Origin: an uncultured Bradyrhizobium sp.
GTDB lineage: Bacteria; Pseudomonadota; Alphaproteobacteria; Rhizobiales; Xanthobacteraceae
Length of the DNA stretch: 64,000 bases
Assembly: GCF_947648125.1 (NCBI RefSeq)
Contig: NZ_CANSMR010000027.1
Coordinates: forward strand, 27,018 to 91,017
Direction of reading: 5' to 3'
Made by a program: the position numbers and the translations under genes. Of this stretch, positions 18,276 to 26,270 are shown one piece after another; the stretch's first letter is position 1; each line of letters starts with the position of its first letter. The notes beneath the pieces are model-generated. The model made no database searches and was not told the origin of the DNA. It saw only the letters and a program-made list of their open reading frames with translations.

Positions 18276-18342
18276 TTGTTCTGTTTCTCTTGGCCAGATC
18301 GACGCGGGAGGCCTCTTACCGAAGCCTCCCGCGCCTACGACA

Positions 18343-20115
18343 TCAAAGGGCGAACACGTAGAGCATCGAGCCCGGCTGCATCCGCTTCAGCTCGGGCGTG
18401 GCATCGATGAACCACTTGTCCCAGGCACCGCCGAGGCCGACCAGGATCGCGACATACTGCTTGCCGTCCACCGAGAACGTCATCGGAGGCGCATTGACGC
18501 CACCGCCGGTGTTGAACTGCCAGAGCTGCTGCAGCGACTTCGCGTCATAGGCGATCACCTCGCCGGACGGCTGTCCAGAGAACACGAGGTCGGGCGTCGC
18601 CAGGATGCCGCCGAGGTTCGGGAATTGCGTCTCCGCCTTCCCTGCCACCTTGCCGGTGGTGACGTCGATCGCGGTCACGCTGCCGGTGATCTTGACGTTC
18701 TGGCTCGGCCCGCCGCCGGTGAAGAACTCGCGCGCCTTCACCTTGTCCGGCGTCATCTCCTCGACCTTGATGTGGTTGCAGCTCTCGATCACCGGAATGT
18801 ACCAGAGCTTCAGGTTCGGATTATACGCGGTCGGCGGCCAGTTCTTTCCGCCCATGTTGCCGGGGCAGATGTCCGTCTCCTTGTTGGTGCGGCTCGGCGT
18901 CACCGACGCGTTGTACTTCTGCACACCCTGCTTCGGATCATACTCCACCGGCTTGCCGGACTCGGGATCGAGCCCCTTGGTCCAGGTCACCTTCTTGACG
19001 AAGGGCAGACCCCAGATGAACTTGCCGCTGTTGCGATCGACCGCATAGGCAAAGCCGTTGCGGTCGGCCTCAAGCGCGAGCTTCAGCGTCGTGTTGTTGG
19101 GGCCGGGGACGTCGACCAGCACGTTCTCCGCCACGCTGTCATAGTCGTAGGGATCGTTCGGCGTATGCTGGTAGTGCCACTTGATCTTGCCGGTGTCGGC
19201 ATCGAGACCGAGCGACGAGTCGGTGTAGAGGTTGTCGCCGGGCCGGTATTCGTTGTCCCAGTCCGGTCCGGGATTGCCGACGCCCCAGACGATGGTGTTG
19301 GTCGACGGGTCGTAGCTACCGGTGACCCAGGTCGATCCGCCGCCGCTCGCCTTGGCGTTCTTGTCGTCCTTCCAGGTCTCGGAACCGGGTTCGTCCTTGC
19401 CCGGGATGGTGTGGGTACGCCACACTTCCTTCTGGCTCTTCAGGTCGGTCGCGGCGATCCAGCCGCGAATGCCGTATTCGGCGCCAGCGACGCCCGTGAT
19501 CGCCATGCCCTTGACGATCAGTGGCGCGCCGGTGATCACCTCACCCTTGTCGGGATCGGCGACCTGACGCTGCCAGGCGACCTGCCCGGTCTCCTTGTTG
19601 GTCGCGATCAGGCGGCCGTCGAGCGTGTGCGAGATCACGAGGTTGTCCCACAGCGCGACGCCGCGGTTGTCGACGCCGCAGCAGGCGACTGCGCCGGCCC
19701 AGTCGTGGTCGGTCTTGGGATCCATCTTCCAGAGCAGCACGCCTTTGCCGCCGTGCGCGTCGATCTTGTAGACCGAGCCCCAGCCGTCGGTGACGTACAT
19801 GAATCCGTTCTCGACGATCGGAGTTCCCTCCAGGCCGCCGTGCCCCCAGATTCCGCCGCCCTCGACGCCGCCGAGATGCATGGTCCAGGCGACCTTCAGG
19901 TTCTTGACGTTGTCCTTGTTGATATCCGCCAGCGACGAGAAGCGGGTCGCCGAATAGTTCTTGTGATGGTGCAGCCAGTTGCCTGCTTCCTTGTCAGCAT
20001 TGAGCAGGCGATCCTGGTTGACATCGTCGGCGAGCGCGAAAGAGCCCGCGAAGGTCGCTGCGGATGCTACTGCCGCCGCAAGCATGTGCGATTTAACCCA
20101 ATTCAACCTTGTCAT
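18343..20115 (-). CDS. PQQ-dependent alcohol dehydrogenase, lanthanide type
   Basis: An 8-bladed propeller quinoprotein, 590 residues from the ATG at 20115, which has GGAGG 10 nt upstream; an in-frame ATG at 20148 is less likely. It has a signal peptide (AAATFAGSFALAD region), the vicinal Cys145-Cys146 disulfide site (VACCGVDNRG), and metal/catalytic residues Glu213 (GAEYG), Asn281 (GNPGP) and Asp324. Two residues after the catalytic Asp comes Asp326 (YDYDSV); the extra Asp is the hallmark of lanthanide-binding XoxF/ExaF/PedH enzymes, where calcium enzymes have Ala or Ser. It should oxidise a primary alcohol in the periplasm and hand electrons to the downstream cytochrome. Whether the alcohol is methanol or larger cannot be decided; mxaJ- or PQQ-synthesis genes are not in the window. 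Confidence 0.88.
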   Translation of the reverse strand: MTRLNWVKSHMLAAAVASAATFAGSFALADDVNQDRLLNADKEAGNWLHHHKNYSATRFSSLADINKDNVKNLKVAWTMHLGGVEGGGIWGHGGLEGTPIVENGFMYVTDGWGSVYKIDAHGGKGVLLWKMDPKTDHDWAGAVACCGVDNRGVALWDNLVISHTLDGRLIATNKETGQVAWQRQVADPDKGEVITGAPLIVKGMAITGVAGAEYGIRGWIAATDLKSQKEVWRTHTIPGKDEPGSETWKDDKNAKASGGGSTWVTGSYDPSTNTIVWGVGNPGPDWDNEYRPGDNLYTDSSLGLDADTGKIKWHYQHTPNDPYDYDSVAENVLVDVPGPNNTTLKLALEADRNGFAYAVDRNSGKFIWGLPFVKKVTWTKGLDPESGKPVEYDPKQGVQKYNASVTPSRTNKETDICPGNMGGKNWPPTAYNPNLKLWYIPVIESCNHIKVEEMTPDKVKAREFFTGGGPSQNVKITGSVTAIDVTTGKVAGKAETQFPNLGGILATPDLVFSGQPSGEVIAYDAKSLQQLWQFNTGGGVNAPPMTFSVDGKQYVAILVGLGGAWDKWFIDATPELKRMQPGSMLYVFAL

Positions 20116-20234
20116 GAGTTCATTTCCTCCGGATCTAGCATTCTTCATTGATCGAGCCGCCCGTCACATACGGGCGATCGCGCGAGAAGCCTTGAGTCCC
20201 GGCGATCGGCTGTGCCGCCCGCCGCCTTCCTAGT

Positions 20235-20294
20235 CACTTGTCTTCACTTGTCTTCACTTGTCTTCACTTGTCTTCACTTGTCTTCACTTGTCTT
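20235..20294. repeat. 10-bp tandem repeat, six copies
   Basis: Six uninterrupted copies of the 10-bp unit TCTTCACTTG (CAAGTGAAGA on the minus strand), starting and ending mid-unit, between the copper chaperone stop and the dehydrogenase start. It ends 119 bp before the dehydrogenase ATG. The period is close to one DNA turn. Confidence 0.95.
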
Positions 20295-20297
20295 GGG

Positions 20298-20783
20298 TCA
20301 CTTCTGGACCTGTACCTCCGTCTCGATGGTGCCTGCTTTCTGAAAAACGACCGCGCACTTGAAGGTCTCGCCCGGCGCGACCGCCTGACGCAACTGCAGC
20401 AGCATGACGTGATAACCGTCGCGCTTCAGTTCGAGCGTTGTCTTGGCCGGGACTGGTATATTGGATATCGAGCGCATGGCGGGGGCGCCTTCGCCGCGAT
20501 CGACGATGTGGCGCTCGGAAAAATTCGCGACCGGGCAGCGCACACGGAGCAGCGCATCGGCGCTGTCGGCCTCGTTCTTGATCGTCATCGTCAAGGGAAG
20601 GTCCCCGCCCGCTTTGTCGGCCGCCGGTACACGCGCATCCACAATCTCCAGGGATTCGTTCGCGACGGCGTTGTGCATCACTCCGAACGTGCTGATCAGG
20701 CAGAATAATGGCAACGCGATCCACGATCTGCGCTTGACGGTCCTGCACGCAACGGCGCAATGCAACCCCCGCTCGAACGACAT
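20298..20783 (-). CDS. Periplasmic copper chaperone, PCu(A)C family
   Basis: A 161-residue exported protein (signal core IALPLFCLISTFGVMHNAVA) with a PCu_A_C domain. Copper(I) ligands of the family appear in order: His in SERHIVDRG, Met in APAMRSI, then His and Met in YHVMLL. These proteins deliver copper to the CuA site of cytochrome oxidase or guard against copper stress. It is on the same strand and upstream of the PQQ dehydrogenase with the 10-bp repeat between them, so cotranscription is possible but not shown. Confidence 0.82.
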   Translation of the reverse strand: MSFERGLHCAVACRTVKRRSWIALPLFCLISTFGVMHNAVANESLEIVDARVPAADKAGGDLPLTMTIKNEADSADALLRVRCPVANFSERHIVDRGEGAPAMRSISNIPVPAKTTLELKRDGYHVMLLQLRQAVAPGETFKCAVVFQKAGTIETEVQVQK

Positions 20784-20913
20784 CAAGTTTTCTCCCGACG
20801 TGATTTTTGCGGCATTGTTTCATGCTTCGTCGCGCGCGACCAGCAATTGAAGATAGGGAACCCAACATCAATGCGATTTCGGCACGCATGGCCGTCATGC
20901 TAACTTTTTGTGC

Positions 20914-21909
20914 ATGAGCGACCTCGATACACTTCAGCCGGCAGAGCGTGACGCAGCGCATGCTGCGTTGCGTGAGGTGATCGGCAGGACAACGGCCGAC
21001 GCCGTGACGCCGATCTCAGGCGGCGCCACGTCGGCGCGATTGTTTCGGATCGATGCAGGCGGCAAGAATTATTTGCTACGGATCGAAGGCGTGCCCACCC
21101 CGCTGCGCAATCCGCATCAGTACGTTTCGCTGCGCATCGCGGCCGAGGCCGGCATCGCGCCACGACTCTATTATGTCGACGAAGCGTCGCGCGTCGCGGT
21201 GATGGATTTTGTGCAACGGCAGCCGCTCGATCGCTATCCCGGCGGCCTGCCGGCGTTGACAAAGGCGCTCGGCGAATTGCTGGCGCGGTTGCAGGCGACG
21301 CCGACCTTTCCGGCTTTCGTGCGCTATCCCGACATCGTCGCGCGCCTCTGGGCCCATGTCTGCCGCACCGGCCTGTTTGCGCCCGGCGTGCTAGACCGGT
21401 GCAACGACCATCTCGAGCGCATCCGCGCGGCCTATATCTGGGATGAGGCGAACTCGGTCTCGAGCCACAACGACTCGCTTCCCGCCAACATCCTGTTCGA
21501 CGGCAACAGGCTCTGGCTGATCGACTGGGAATCCGCCTATCGCACCGATCCGCTGGTCGATCTCGCTGTTGTCGGCGACAGCTTCGCGCGAACGCCGGAG
21601 CTGGAGGAGATTTTGCATCGCGCCTGGCTCGGCCGCCCGCTCGACGAGGCGCTGCGCGACCGGCTCCGATTGGTTCGCGCCCTTACCCGCCTTTACTACG
21701 CCGGCGTGCTGTTCAGCGCATCCGCGACAGCGCCGCGCGCCGCACCCGACATGCGCATCGCGGCGCCGACGCTTGCCGAGCTCGCAGCAGCCACAAGCGC
21801 CGGCCGGCTCAGGATCGACACGCCGGCGGCCAAGCACGTGTTCGGCAAGATGTTCCTGGCCTCGTTCCTGACCGACGTCGCGACACCCGGCTTCGATCTT
21901 TCGGTTTAA
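20914..21909 (+). CDS. Choline/aminoglycoside-kinase-fold phosphotransferase
   Basis: A 331-residue APH/choline kinase-like protein. The N-lobe carries PISGGATSARLFRIDAGG and the lysine-equivalent segment YLLRIEG; the catalytic loop is SSHNDSLPANILFDG and the metal motif LIDWESAY. This set is typical of small-molecule kinases for choline, ethanolamine or similar amino alcohols. The ATG at 20914 is preferred over a TTG two codons earlier. It is divergent from the copper chaperone and ends 3 nt from the convergent Nudix gene. The substrate is not identifiable. Confidence 0.8.
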   Translation: MSDLDTLQPAERDAAHAALREVIGRTTADAVTPISGGATSARLFRIDAGGKNYLLRIEGVPTPLRNPHQYVSLRIAAEAGIAPRLYYVDEASRVAVMDFVQRQPLDRYPGGLPALTKALGELLARLQATPTFPAFVRYPDIVARLWAHVCRTGLFAPGVLDRCNDHLERIRAAYIWDEANSVSSHNDSLPANILFDGNRLWLIDWESAYRTDPLVDLAVVGDSFARTPELEEILHRAWLGRPLDEALRDRLRLVRALTRLYYAGVLFSASATAPRAAPDMRIAAPTLAELAAATSAGRLRIDTPAAKHVFGKMFLASFLTDVATPGFDLSV

Positions 21910-21912
21910 CGG

Positions 21913-22641
21913 TCAGCCCGGCGGATTGAACGTCCGCGCAAAGAACACCGGCGCTCTGGCCTTCTTCAACCGGTAGAGCTGCGCCGGCCGGTTCGGCCCC
22001 TTGCGCATCTTCGCGACCGGTTCGATCAAGTCAGCGGCGAGCATGCGGGTGCGGAAGGCGCTCTTCTCCAGCGGGCGGTCGAGCACGATCTCGTAGGTCC
22101 GCTGCAATTCCGGCAGCGTGAATTCCAGCGGCATCAGATAGGCGGGCAGCGAGGTGTACTCGACCTTGCTGCGCAAACGCTGCACCGCCGCCTGCAGGAT
22201 CTCGGCGTGGTCGAAGGCAAGCTTCGGCCTCACCTTCTCTCCCTCGACCGCGAACCATTGCGCGTCCGCGGCCAGCGCGCCGCTCGCGGCGTGCTCCGGC
22301 AGCAATGCGAAGTAGGCATGCGTCGCAGACCAACCACGCGGATCCCTTGACGCGCTGCCCCAGCTGCCGAGCTGCTCCAAATACGGACTGACCACGCCGG
22401 TCTTGTCCTTCAGCTTGCGCGCCGCGCAGGCTTCGAGGTCGCGATCGCCGGCGATATCGACGAAGCCGCCGGGCAAGGCCCAAGACCCTGGAAACGGTTC
22501 GGTTTCCGCTTTTGGGCGTTGAACCAGCAGAACCTGAAGCGCGTCTGACCGTATGGCGAAAATGACGACGTCGACCGTCGTCAGCGGCCTCGGAAAGTCG
22601 AGTTCCGGCGTGCCCGCCATGCTGTCCTGCCCCTCTGCCAT
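21913..22641 (-). CDS. NrtR-like Nudix-domain transcriptional regulator
   Basis: A 242-residue protein with an N-terminal Nudix domain (VDVVIFAI, PFPGSWALPGGFVD) and a C-terminal winged-helix region (FTLPELQRTYEIVLDRPLEK, FRTRMLAAD), the architecture of NrtR repressors of NAD metabolism. The Nudix box is degenerate: where REUxEE should give the catalytic glutamates, residues 75-80 read RKLKDK, so hydrolase activity is probably lost and the domain is likely a ligand sensor. It is divergent from an SPFH protein and an NAD-kinase-like protein, with a perfect palindrome in between. Sensing ADP-ribose or an NAD-related ligand is inference from NrtR. Confidence 0.82.
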   Translation of the reverse strand: MAEGQDSMAGTPELDFPRPLTTVDVVIFAIRSDALQVLLVQRPKAETEPFPGSWALPGGFVDIAGDRDLEACAARKLKDKTGVVSPYLEQLGSWGSASRDPRGWSATHAYFALLPEHAASGALAADAQWFAVEGEKVRPKLAFDHAEILQAAVQRLRSKVEYTSLPAYLMPLEFTLPELQRTYEIVLDRPLEKSAFRTRMLAADLIEPVAKMRKGPNRPAQLYRLKKARAPVFFARTFNPPG

Positions 22642-22668
22642 GCGGCGTGAACCTTTTCGCTGCTGGCC

Positions 22669-22696
22669 TTGACAATAGCATACTTAGTTGTACAGT
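22669..22696 (+). promoter_or_regulatory. Promoter of SPFH/NAD-kinase-like operon
   Basis: TTGACA at 22669-22674 is a perfect -35; 16 bp later TACAGT at 22691-22696 serves as -10. The -10 lies inside the palindrome at 22685-22703, so a bound repressor would block polymerase. Confidence 0.65.
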
Positions 22697-22703
22697 ACAA
22701 CTA
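22685..22703. promoter_or_regulatory. Perfect palindromic operator
   Basis: TAGTTGTAC and GTACAACTA face each other around a single A, a perfect 9-1-9 inverted repeat. In addition ACTTAGTTG occurs at 22682-22690 and again at 22704-22712, 22 bp apart, about two helical turns. The likely binder is the divergent NrtR-like protein. Confidence 0.75.
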
Positions 22704-22742
22704 ACTTAGTTGCCTAGACACACTTACTCAGGAGTGCACGCC

Positions 22743-23786
22743 ATGTTCGGTCTCCGCTTCATCAAGGCCCAGCCGACCACCTATCTCATGAAGTACCGCC
22801 GCGGCGCGGTGACCCAACAGGGCGCCGGCCTGTCCGGCTTCTATTATGGCCCGGTCACCTCGTTGGTCGCGGTGCCGATCGGCAGCCGCGACGCCGCCTT
22901 CATCTTCCAGCAGATCGCACGCGACTTCCAGGCGCTGACCATTCAGGGCCATGTCACCTACCGGATCAGCGAGCCGCAGAAGGCCGCCGCGATGCTCAAC
23001 TTCACCCTCAAGGCCGACGGCAAGACCTACGAGTCCGACGACCCGGAGCAGCTGCCGCAGCGGATTCTCGCGACCGTCGAGGTGCTGGCGCAGCAGGCGG
23101 TGAAGGAACTGACCCTGAAGGACGCGCTGCAGGCGGCCGATCGCATTGCCGGCCTGATCGAAGGCGGACTGCGCACCCGCGCCGATATCGCCGCCCTCGG
23201 GCTCGAAATCCTCGGCGTCTCGATCCGCGGCGTGAAGCCAACGCCGGACACCGCCAAGGCGCTGGAGGCCGAGGCGCGCGAGGCGATCCTCAAGAGCGCG
23301 GACGAGGCGATCTTCGCGCGGCGCAACTTCGCCGTGGAGCAGGAACGCGCTATCCGCGAGAGTGAGCTCGACACCGAGATCGCGGTCGAACAGAAGAAGC
23401 GCTCGATCCGGGAGACCCAGATGGACGCCGAAGCGAGCGTTGCGGCCAAGCAGGCCGAGCTGCGCGAGGCCGGCATGGTCGCCGACATCACTCTGGAGAG
23501 CAAGCGCAAGGATTTCGTCGGCCTCAACGCCGAGAACACCCGCACGCTGGCGGATGTCGAGGCCTATCGGGTCGGCGCGCTGATGAAGATCTTCGAGGGC
23601 GTCGACACCCGCGTGATCCAGGCGCTGGCCGCAGCCGGCATGCAGCCGGGACAGCTGATCGCGCAGGCCTTCAGCGGCATCGCCGAGAAGGCCGAGAAGA
23701 TCGGCCAGCTCAACGTCTCGCCCGATCTGCTCAACACGCTGCTGGACAAGCCCGTGGTGGAGGCTCCCCGTGCCCGCCGACAATGA
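22743..23786 (+). CDS. SPFH/band 7 domain protein
   Basis: A 347-residue protein with an SPFH (stomatin/prohibitin/flotillin) domain in roughly residues 20-180 and a long charged coiled coil at about 190-280 (EIAVEQKKRSIRETQMDAEA), ending in a short Ala/Gly-rich tail. There is no strong N-terminal transmembrane segment, so membrane association would be peripheral. CAGGAG precedes the ATG by 8 nt. It overlaps the NAD-kinase-like gene by 17 nt, indicating coupled expression. SPFH proteins form ring-like oligomers at membranes; the function here is unknown. Confidence 0.82.
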   Translation: MFGLRFIKAQPTTYLMKYRRGAVTQQGAGLSGFYYGPVTSLVAVPIGSRDAAFIFQQIARDFQALTIQGHVTYRISEPQKAAAMLNFTLKADGKTYESDDPEQLPQRILATVEVLAQQAVKELTLKDALQAADRIAGLIEGGLRTRADIAALGLEILGVSIRGVKPTPDTAKALEAEAREAILKSADEAIFARRNFAVEQERAIRESELDTEIAVEQKKRSIRETQMDAEASVAAKQAELREAGMVADITLESKRKDFVGLNAENTRTLADVEAYRVGALMKIFEGVDTRVIQALAAAGMQPGQLIAQAFSGIAEKAEKIGQLNVSPDLLNTLLDKPVVEAPRARRQ

Positions 23787-24705
23787 CCGCAAGATCGTCC
23801 TCGTCACCCGCAAGACGCGGCTCGAGGAGCTGATCGCAAAATACCTGACAGCGGCGCAGGCACGCTTCTATGTCGAGCATCTCGGCGCCGACTTCTCCGA
23901 CTACCAGCGCGAGCACGATGTCTACCATGCCGAGCGCCATGTCACCGTGCAGGCGCTGGAGCAATGGGGCCGCTACCAGATCATCGACCGGGCCTTTCTG
24001 CCGAACTTCATCTTCGGCCCCTCCGACATCGTGGTGGCGCTCGGCCAGGACGGCCTCGTCGCCAACACGATGAAATATCTCGACGGTCATCCGCTGATCG
24101 GACTCAATCCGGATGCCAGGCGCTATGACGGCATCCTGCTGCCGTTCGTGTCGCGCGATCTCCCTGCCCTGCTGCGCGAGGTCGCAGGCGACAGACGCGG
24201 CCACAAGGCGGTGACGATGGCCAAGGCCGCGCTCACGGACGGCCAGATGCTGTACGCCGTCAACGACCTCTTCATCGGCGCGCGCACGCATACATCAGCC
24301 GTCTACGAGATCGCTCTCGCCGACCAGAAGGAGCGTCAGTCCTCGAGCGGCCTGATTGTCGCGACCGGTCTCGGCTCGACCGCCTGGTTCAAGAGCATCG
24401 TCACCGGTTCGCTCGCGATCGCAGGCAGCTTCGGCGGTGGCGCCGGCAGCCCGCCTTACCTGCCGCAGGCCTGGGACGCCGGCGCGCTGCGCTTTGCGGT
24501 GCGCGAGCCGTTTCCTAGCCGCACCTCGCAGGTCACGCTCGTCTGCGGCAGCCTCGAACGCGCCGAGCGCCTCAGCGTCCGTTCGCTGATGCCCGAGAAC
24601 GGCGTCATCTTCAGCGACGGCATCGAGGCTGACCGGCTCGACTTCAACTCGGGAACGGAAGCCCAGATCACGGTCGCGGAGCGCGAAGGACGGCTGGTGG
24701 TGTGA
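23770..24705 (+). CDS. NAD-kinase-fold protein
   Basis: A 311-residue protein, GTG-started with GGAGG upstream and overlapping the SPFH gene. It has a diverged ATP-NAD kinase pattern: VVALGQDGLVANT at 88-100 stands where NAD kinases have GGDGT, followed by NDLFIGARTHTSAVYEI and SSGLIVATGLGSTAWF, which match the NAD-binding and C-terminal beta-domain motifs. The GGDG Gly is replaced by Gln, so catalysis may differ; it could be an NAD kinase variant or a lipid/sugar-kinase relative. Linkage to an NrtR-like regulator supports a role in NAD(P) metabolism. Confidence 0.75.
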   Translation: MPADNDRKIVLVTRKTRLEELIAKYLTAAQARFYVEHLGADFSDYQREHDVYHAERHVTVQALEQWGRYQIIDRAFLPNFIFGPSDIVVALGQDGLVANTMKYLDGHPLIGLNPDARRYDGILLPFVSRDLPALLREVAGDRRGHKAVTMAKAALTDGQMLYAVNDLFIGARTHTSAVYEIALADQKERQSSSGLIVATGLGSTAWFKSIVTGSLAIAGSFGGGAGSPPYLPQAWDAGALRFAVREPFPSRTSQVTLVCGSLERAERLSVRSLMPENGVIFSDGIEADRLDFNSGTEAQITVAEREGRLVV

Positions 24706-24721
24706 GGCCGCCGCGCGCAGC

Positions 24722-24904
24722 TCACTGCGGCACCGGGTGCAACCGCGCCAGCTGGTCGAGCGACAACCCGGCTTCGCGATCGCTCAAGGGAAAGCGGACG
24801 ATGATGTCCTGGCGCGCAAGCTGGCCCCACAGCGCGTCCGACGACCATTTCTGCGGCTCGGGTCCGCGCGGACCGTCAATCCAGATGAAATACCATTCCG
24901 TCAT
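24722..24904 (-). CDS. Small protein of unknown function
   Basis: A 60-residue frame starting at the ATG in TEWYFIWIDGPRGPEPQKW; an upstream ATG at 24961 would add 19 residues. No signal or membrane segment is visible. The tryptophan- and aromatic-rich start and convergent placement with the kinase-like gene suggest a real small gene, but I know no family for it. Confidence 0.45.
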   Translation of the reverse strand: MTEWYFIWIDGPRGPEPQKWSSDALWGQLARQDIIVRFPLSDREAGLSLDQLARLHPVPQ

Positions 24905-24994
24905 GGCACGCGACCAAAGCTCCCTCTCCGGAAGATTGGTCCTTCGCCGGCCAATCCGCAACGCCGGATTTTTCGCTAGCCTGCGGACCAGGAG

Positions 24995-25450
24995 CTATTC
25001 GTACGGCCGGCCGTCCTTGTGCAGGAAGCGGCCGTCGGAGCTCGGGCTCATCATGTCGATGTCGGAACAGGTGATGACGTCGGCACGCGAGCGCGAGCCG
25101 ACCTCGAGATAGGTCGCCGTCATCTGCGACCGGTTGATCATGTGGTGCCCGTTGCCGGAATTTTTCGGGAAGGCCGCGCAATCGCCGGCACGCAGCACCG
25201 TCTCGCCGCCGTCCTCAATCAGCACCACCTCGCCCGCAAGCACATAGACGAACTCGTCCTCGTCCGAATGCCAATGGCGCTGGCTCGACCAGTTGCCCGG
25301 CGGCAGCCGCATCAGATTGACGCCGAAATCGGCGAGCCCGCCGGCGTCGCCGAGACGACGCCGGATTCGTTCCGCGCACGGTGCGGCGAATTCGGCCGGA
25401 TAGCCGCTCCCCTTGCGTTCCGGCACTGTTGTCAGATCGATCTTCGGCAT
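24995..25450 (-). CDS. Cupin-domain protein
   Basis: A 151-residue single-domain cupin. The first cupin motif reads HWHSDEDEFVYVLAGEVVL, giving two histidines and a glutamate as metal ligands; the second is weaker (AFPKNSGNGHHMINRS), with a histidine at the expected place. Such proteins may be isomerases, dioxygenases or sensors and the substrate cannot be told. It is a single gene between two small genes on the same strand. Confidence 0.8.
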   Translation of the reverse strand: MPKIDLTTVPERKGSGYPAEFAAPCAERIRRRLGDAGGLADFGVNLMRLPPGNWSSQRHWHSDEDEFVYVLAGEVVLIEDGGETVLRAGDCAAFPKNSGNGHHMINRSQMTATYLEVGSRSRADVITCSDIDMMSPSSDGRFLHKDGRPYE

Positions 25451-25557
25451 GGCAGCGTCCCCGGGGCGATGACAGCAAACGAATGCGTGACGTTAAGCGT
25501 GGACGTGCGGCTATCGCAACGGGCCGCCGGAATTGTGACGCTCGACCCTGTGCGACG

Positions 25558-26073
25558 TCAGGCGCGCCCGACCAGGTCCTTTGCCATCAGGATGTCGTCG
25601 TAGTAGCGGCCGTCGATCTTCAGGGCGTGCTTCTCCAGCCCGTACTCGACAAACCCCGCGCGCCGGTAGAGCCGGCAGGCAGGCTCGTTGCCCTTCACCA
25701 CGACGAGCTGCACCAGCTCGACCGATTGTGCGGCGAGCGCGAGCGCGGCTTCGATCAGGAGACGGCCGACTCCGGCGCCCCGCGCCGCCTGCCGCACATA
25801 CATCCCGACCAGCATGCCCTTATGCTGCCGTTTCGGCCCGACTTCGCGAACGAAGCCGACAATGCCGGCGAGTTCACCGCCCCGAAACGCACCAAGTATC
25901 ACCGCCCCGTGCGCGAGCCTCTCGGCGAACCAGCCGACCGGATGAACACTCTCCGTCTCATACGCGCTGCCGAACGCTTCGGGGCTCAAGCGCAGCGCCT
26001 CGAGACGGACGTCGCGATAAAGCGCAGCGTCCGCAGGCAGGAGGCGGCGAATCTCGATTGATTGCGTCGTCAT
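25558..26073 (-). CDS. GNAT-family N-acetyltransferase
   Basis: A 171-residue acetyltransferase starting at the ATG of TTQSIEIRRLLPADAALYR. The acetyl-CoA binding motif A is MYVRQAARGAGVGRLLIEAAL (Q/RxxGxG/A type), followed by the usual motif B around LYRRAGFVEYGLEKHALKIDG. The acceptor is unknown. There is no clear operon; 107 nt separate it from the cupin gene. Confidence 0.83.
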   Translation of the reverse strand: MTTQSIEIRRLLPADAALYRDVRLEALRLSPEAFGSAYETESVHPVGWFAERLAHGAVILGAFRGGELAGIVGFVREVGPKRQHKGMLVGMYVRQAARGAGVGRLLIEAALALAAQSVELVQLVVVKGNEPACRLYRRAGFVEYGLEKHALKIDGRYYDDILMAKDLVGRA

Positions 26074-26270
26074 TCCGTGTCCTGTCTCCGTCGCCGCAGC
26101 ATGGCCGATCGATCGGCATGTCGATCGCAATATCTATCGCGCCGCCAGCCTATTCCAAAGCGGAATGGAGCGGGTAAGGGAGTCGCCCCTGGTATCCACG
26201 ATATCGGCCGTCGCACAGAGCTAGACTTCAGATGACGCTTGGCTGAAACTGGCGCATCGGGGAGAAGCCT

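Noticed and set aside
18343-20115. Firm assignment as methanol dehydrogenase XoxF
   Set aside because: The lanthanide signature is clear, but it is shared with ethanol-type enzymes and I cannot place the clade without a tree.
18118-20151. Long plus-strand open frame opposite the PQQ dehydrogenase and cytochrome
   Set aside because: Antisense shadow of two motif-rich genes; no plausible product.
20235-20294. CRISPR-like array
   Set aside because: The 10-bp units are directly adjacent without spacers, and no cas gene is present.
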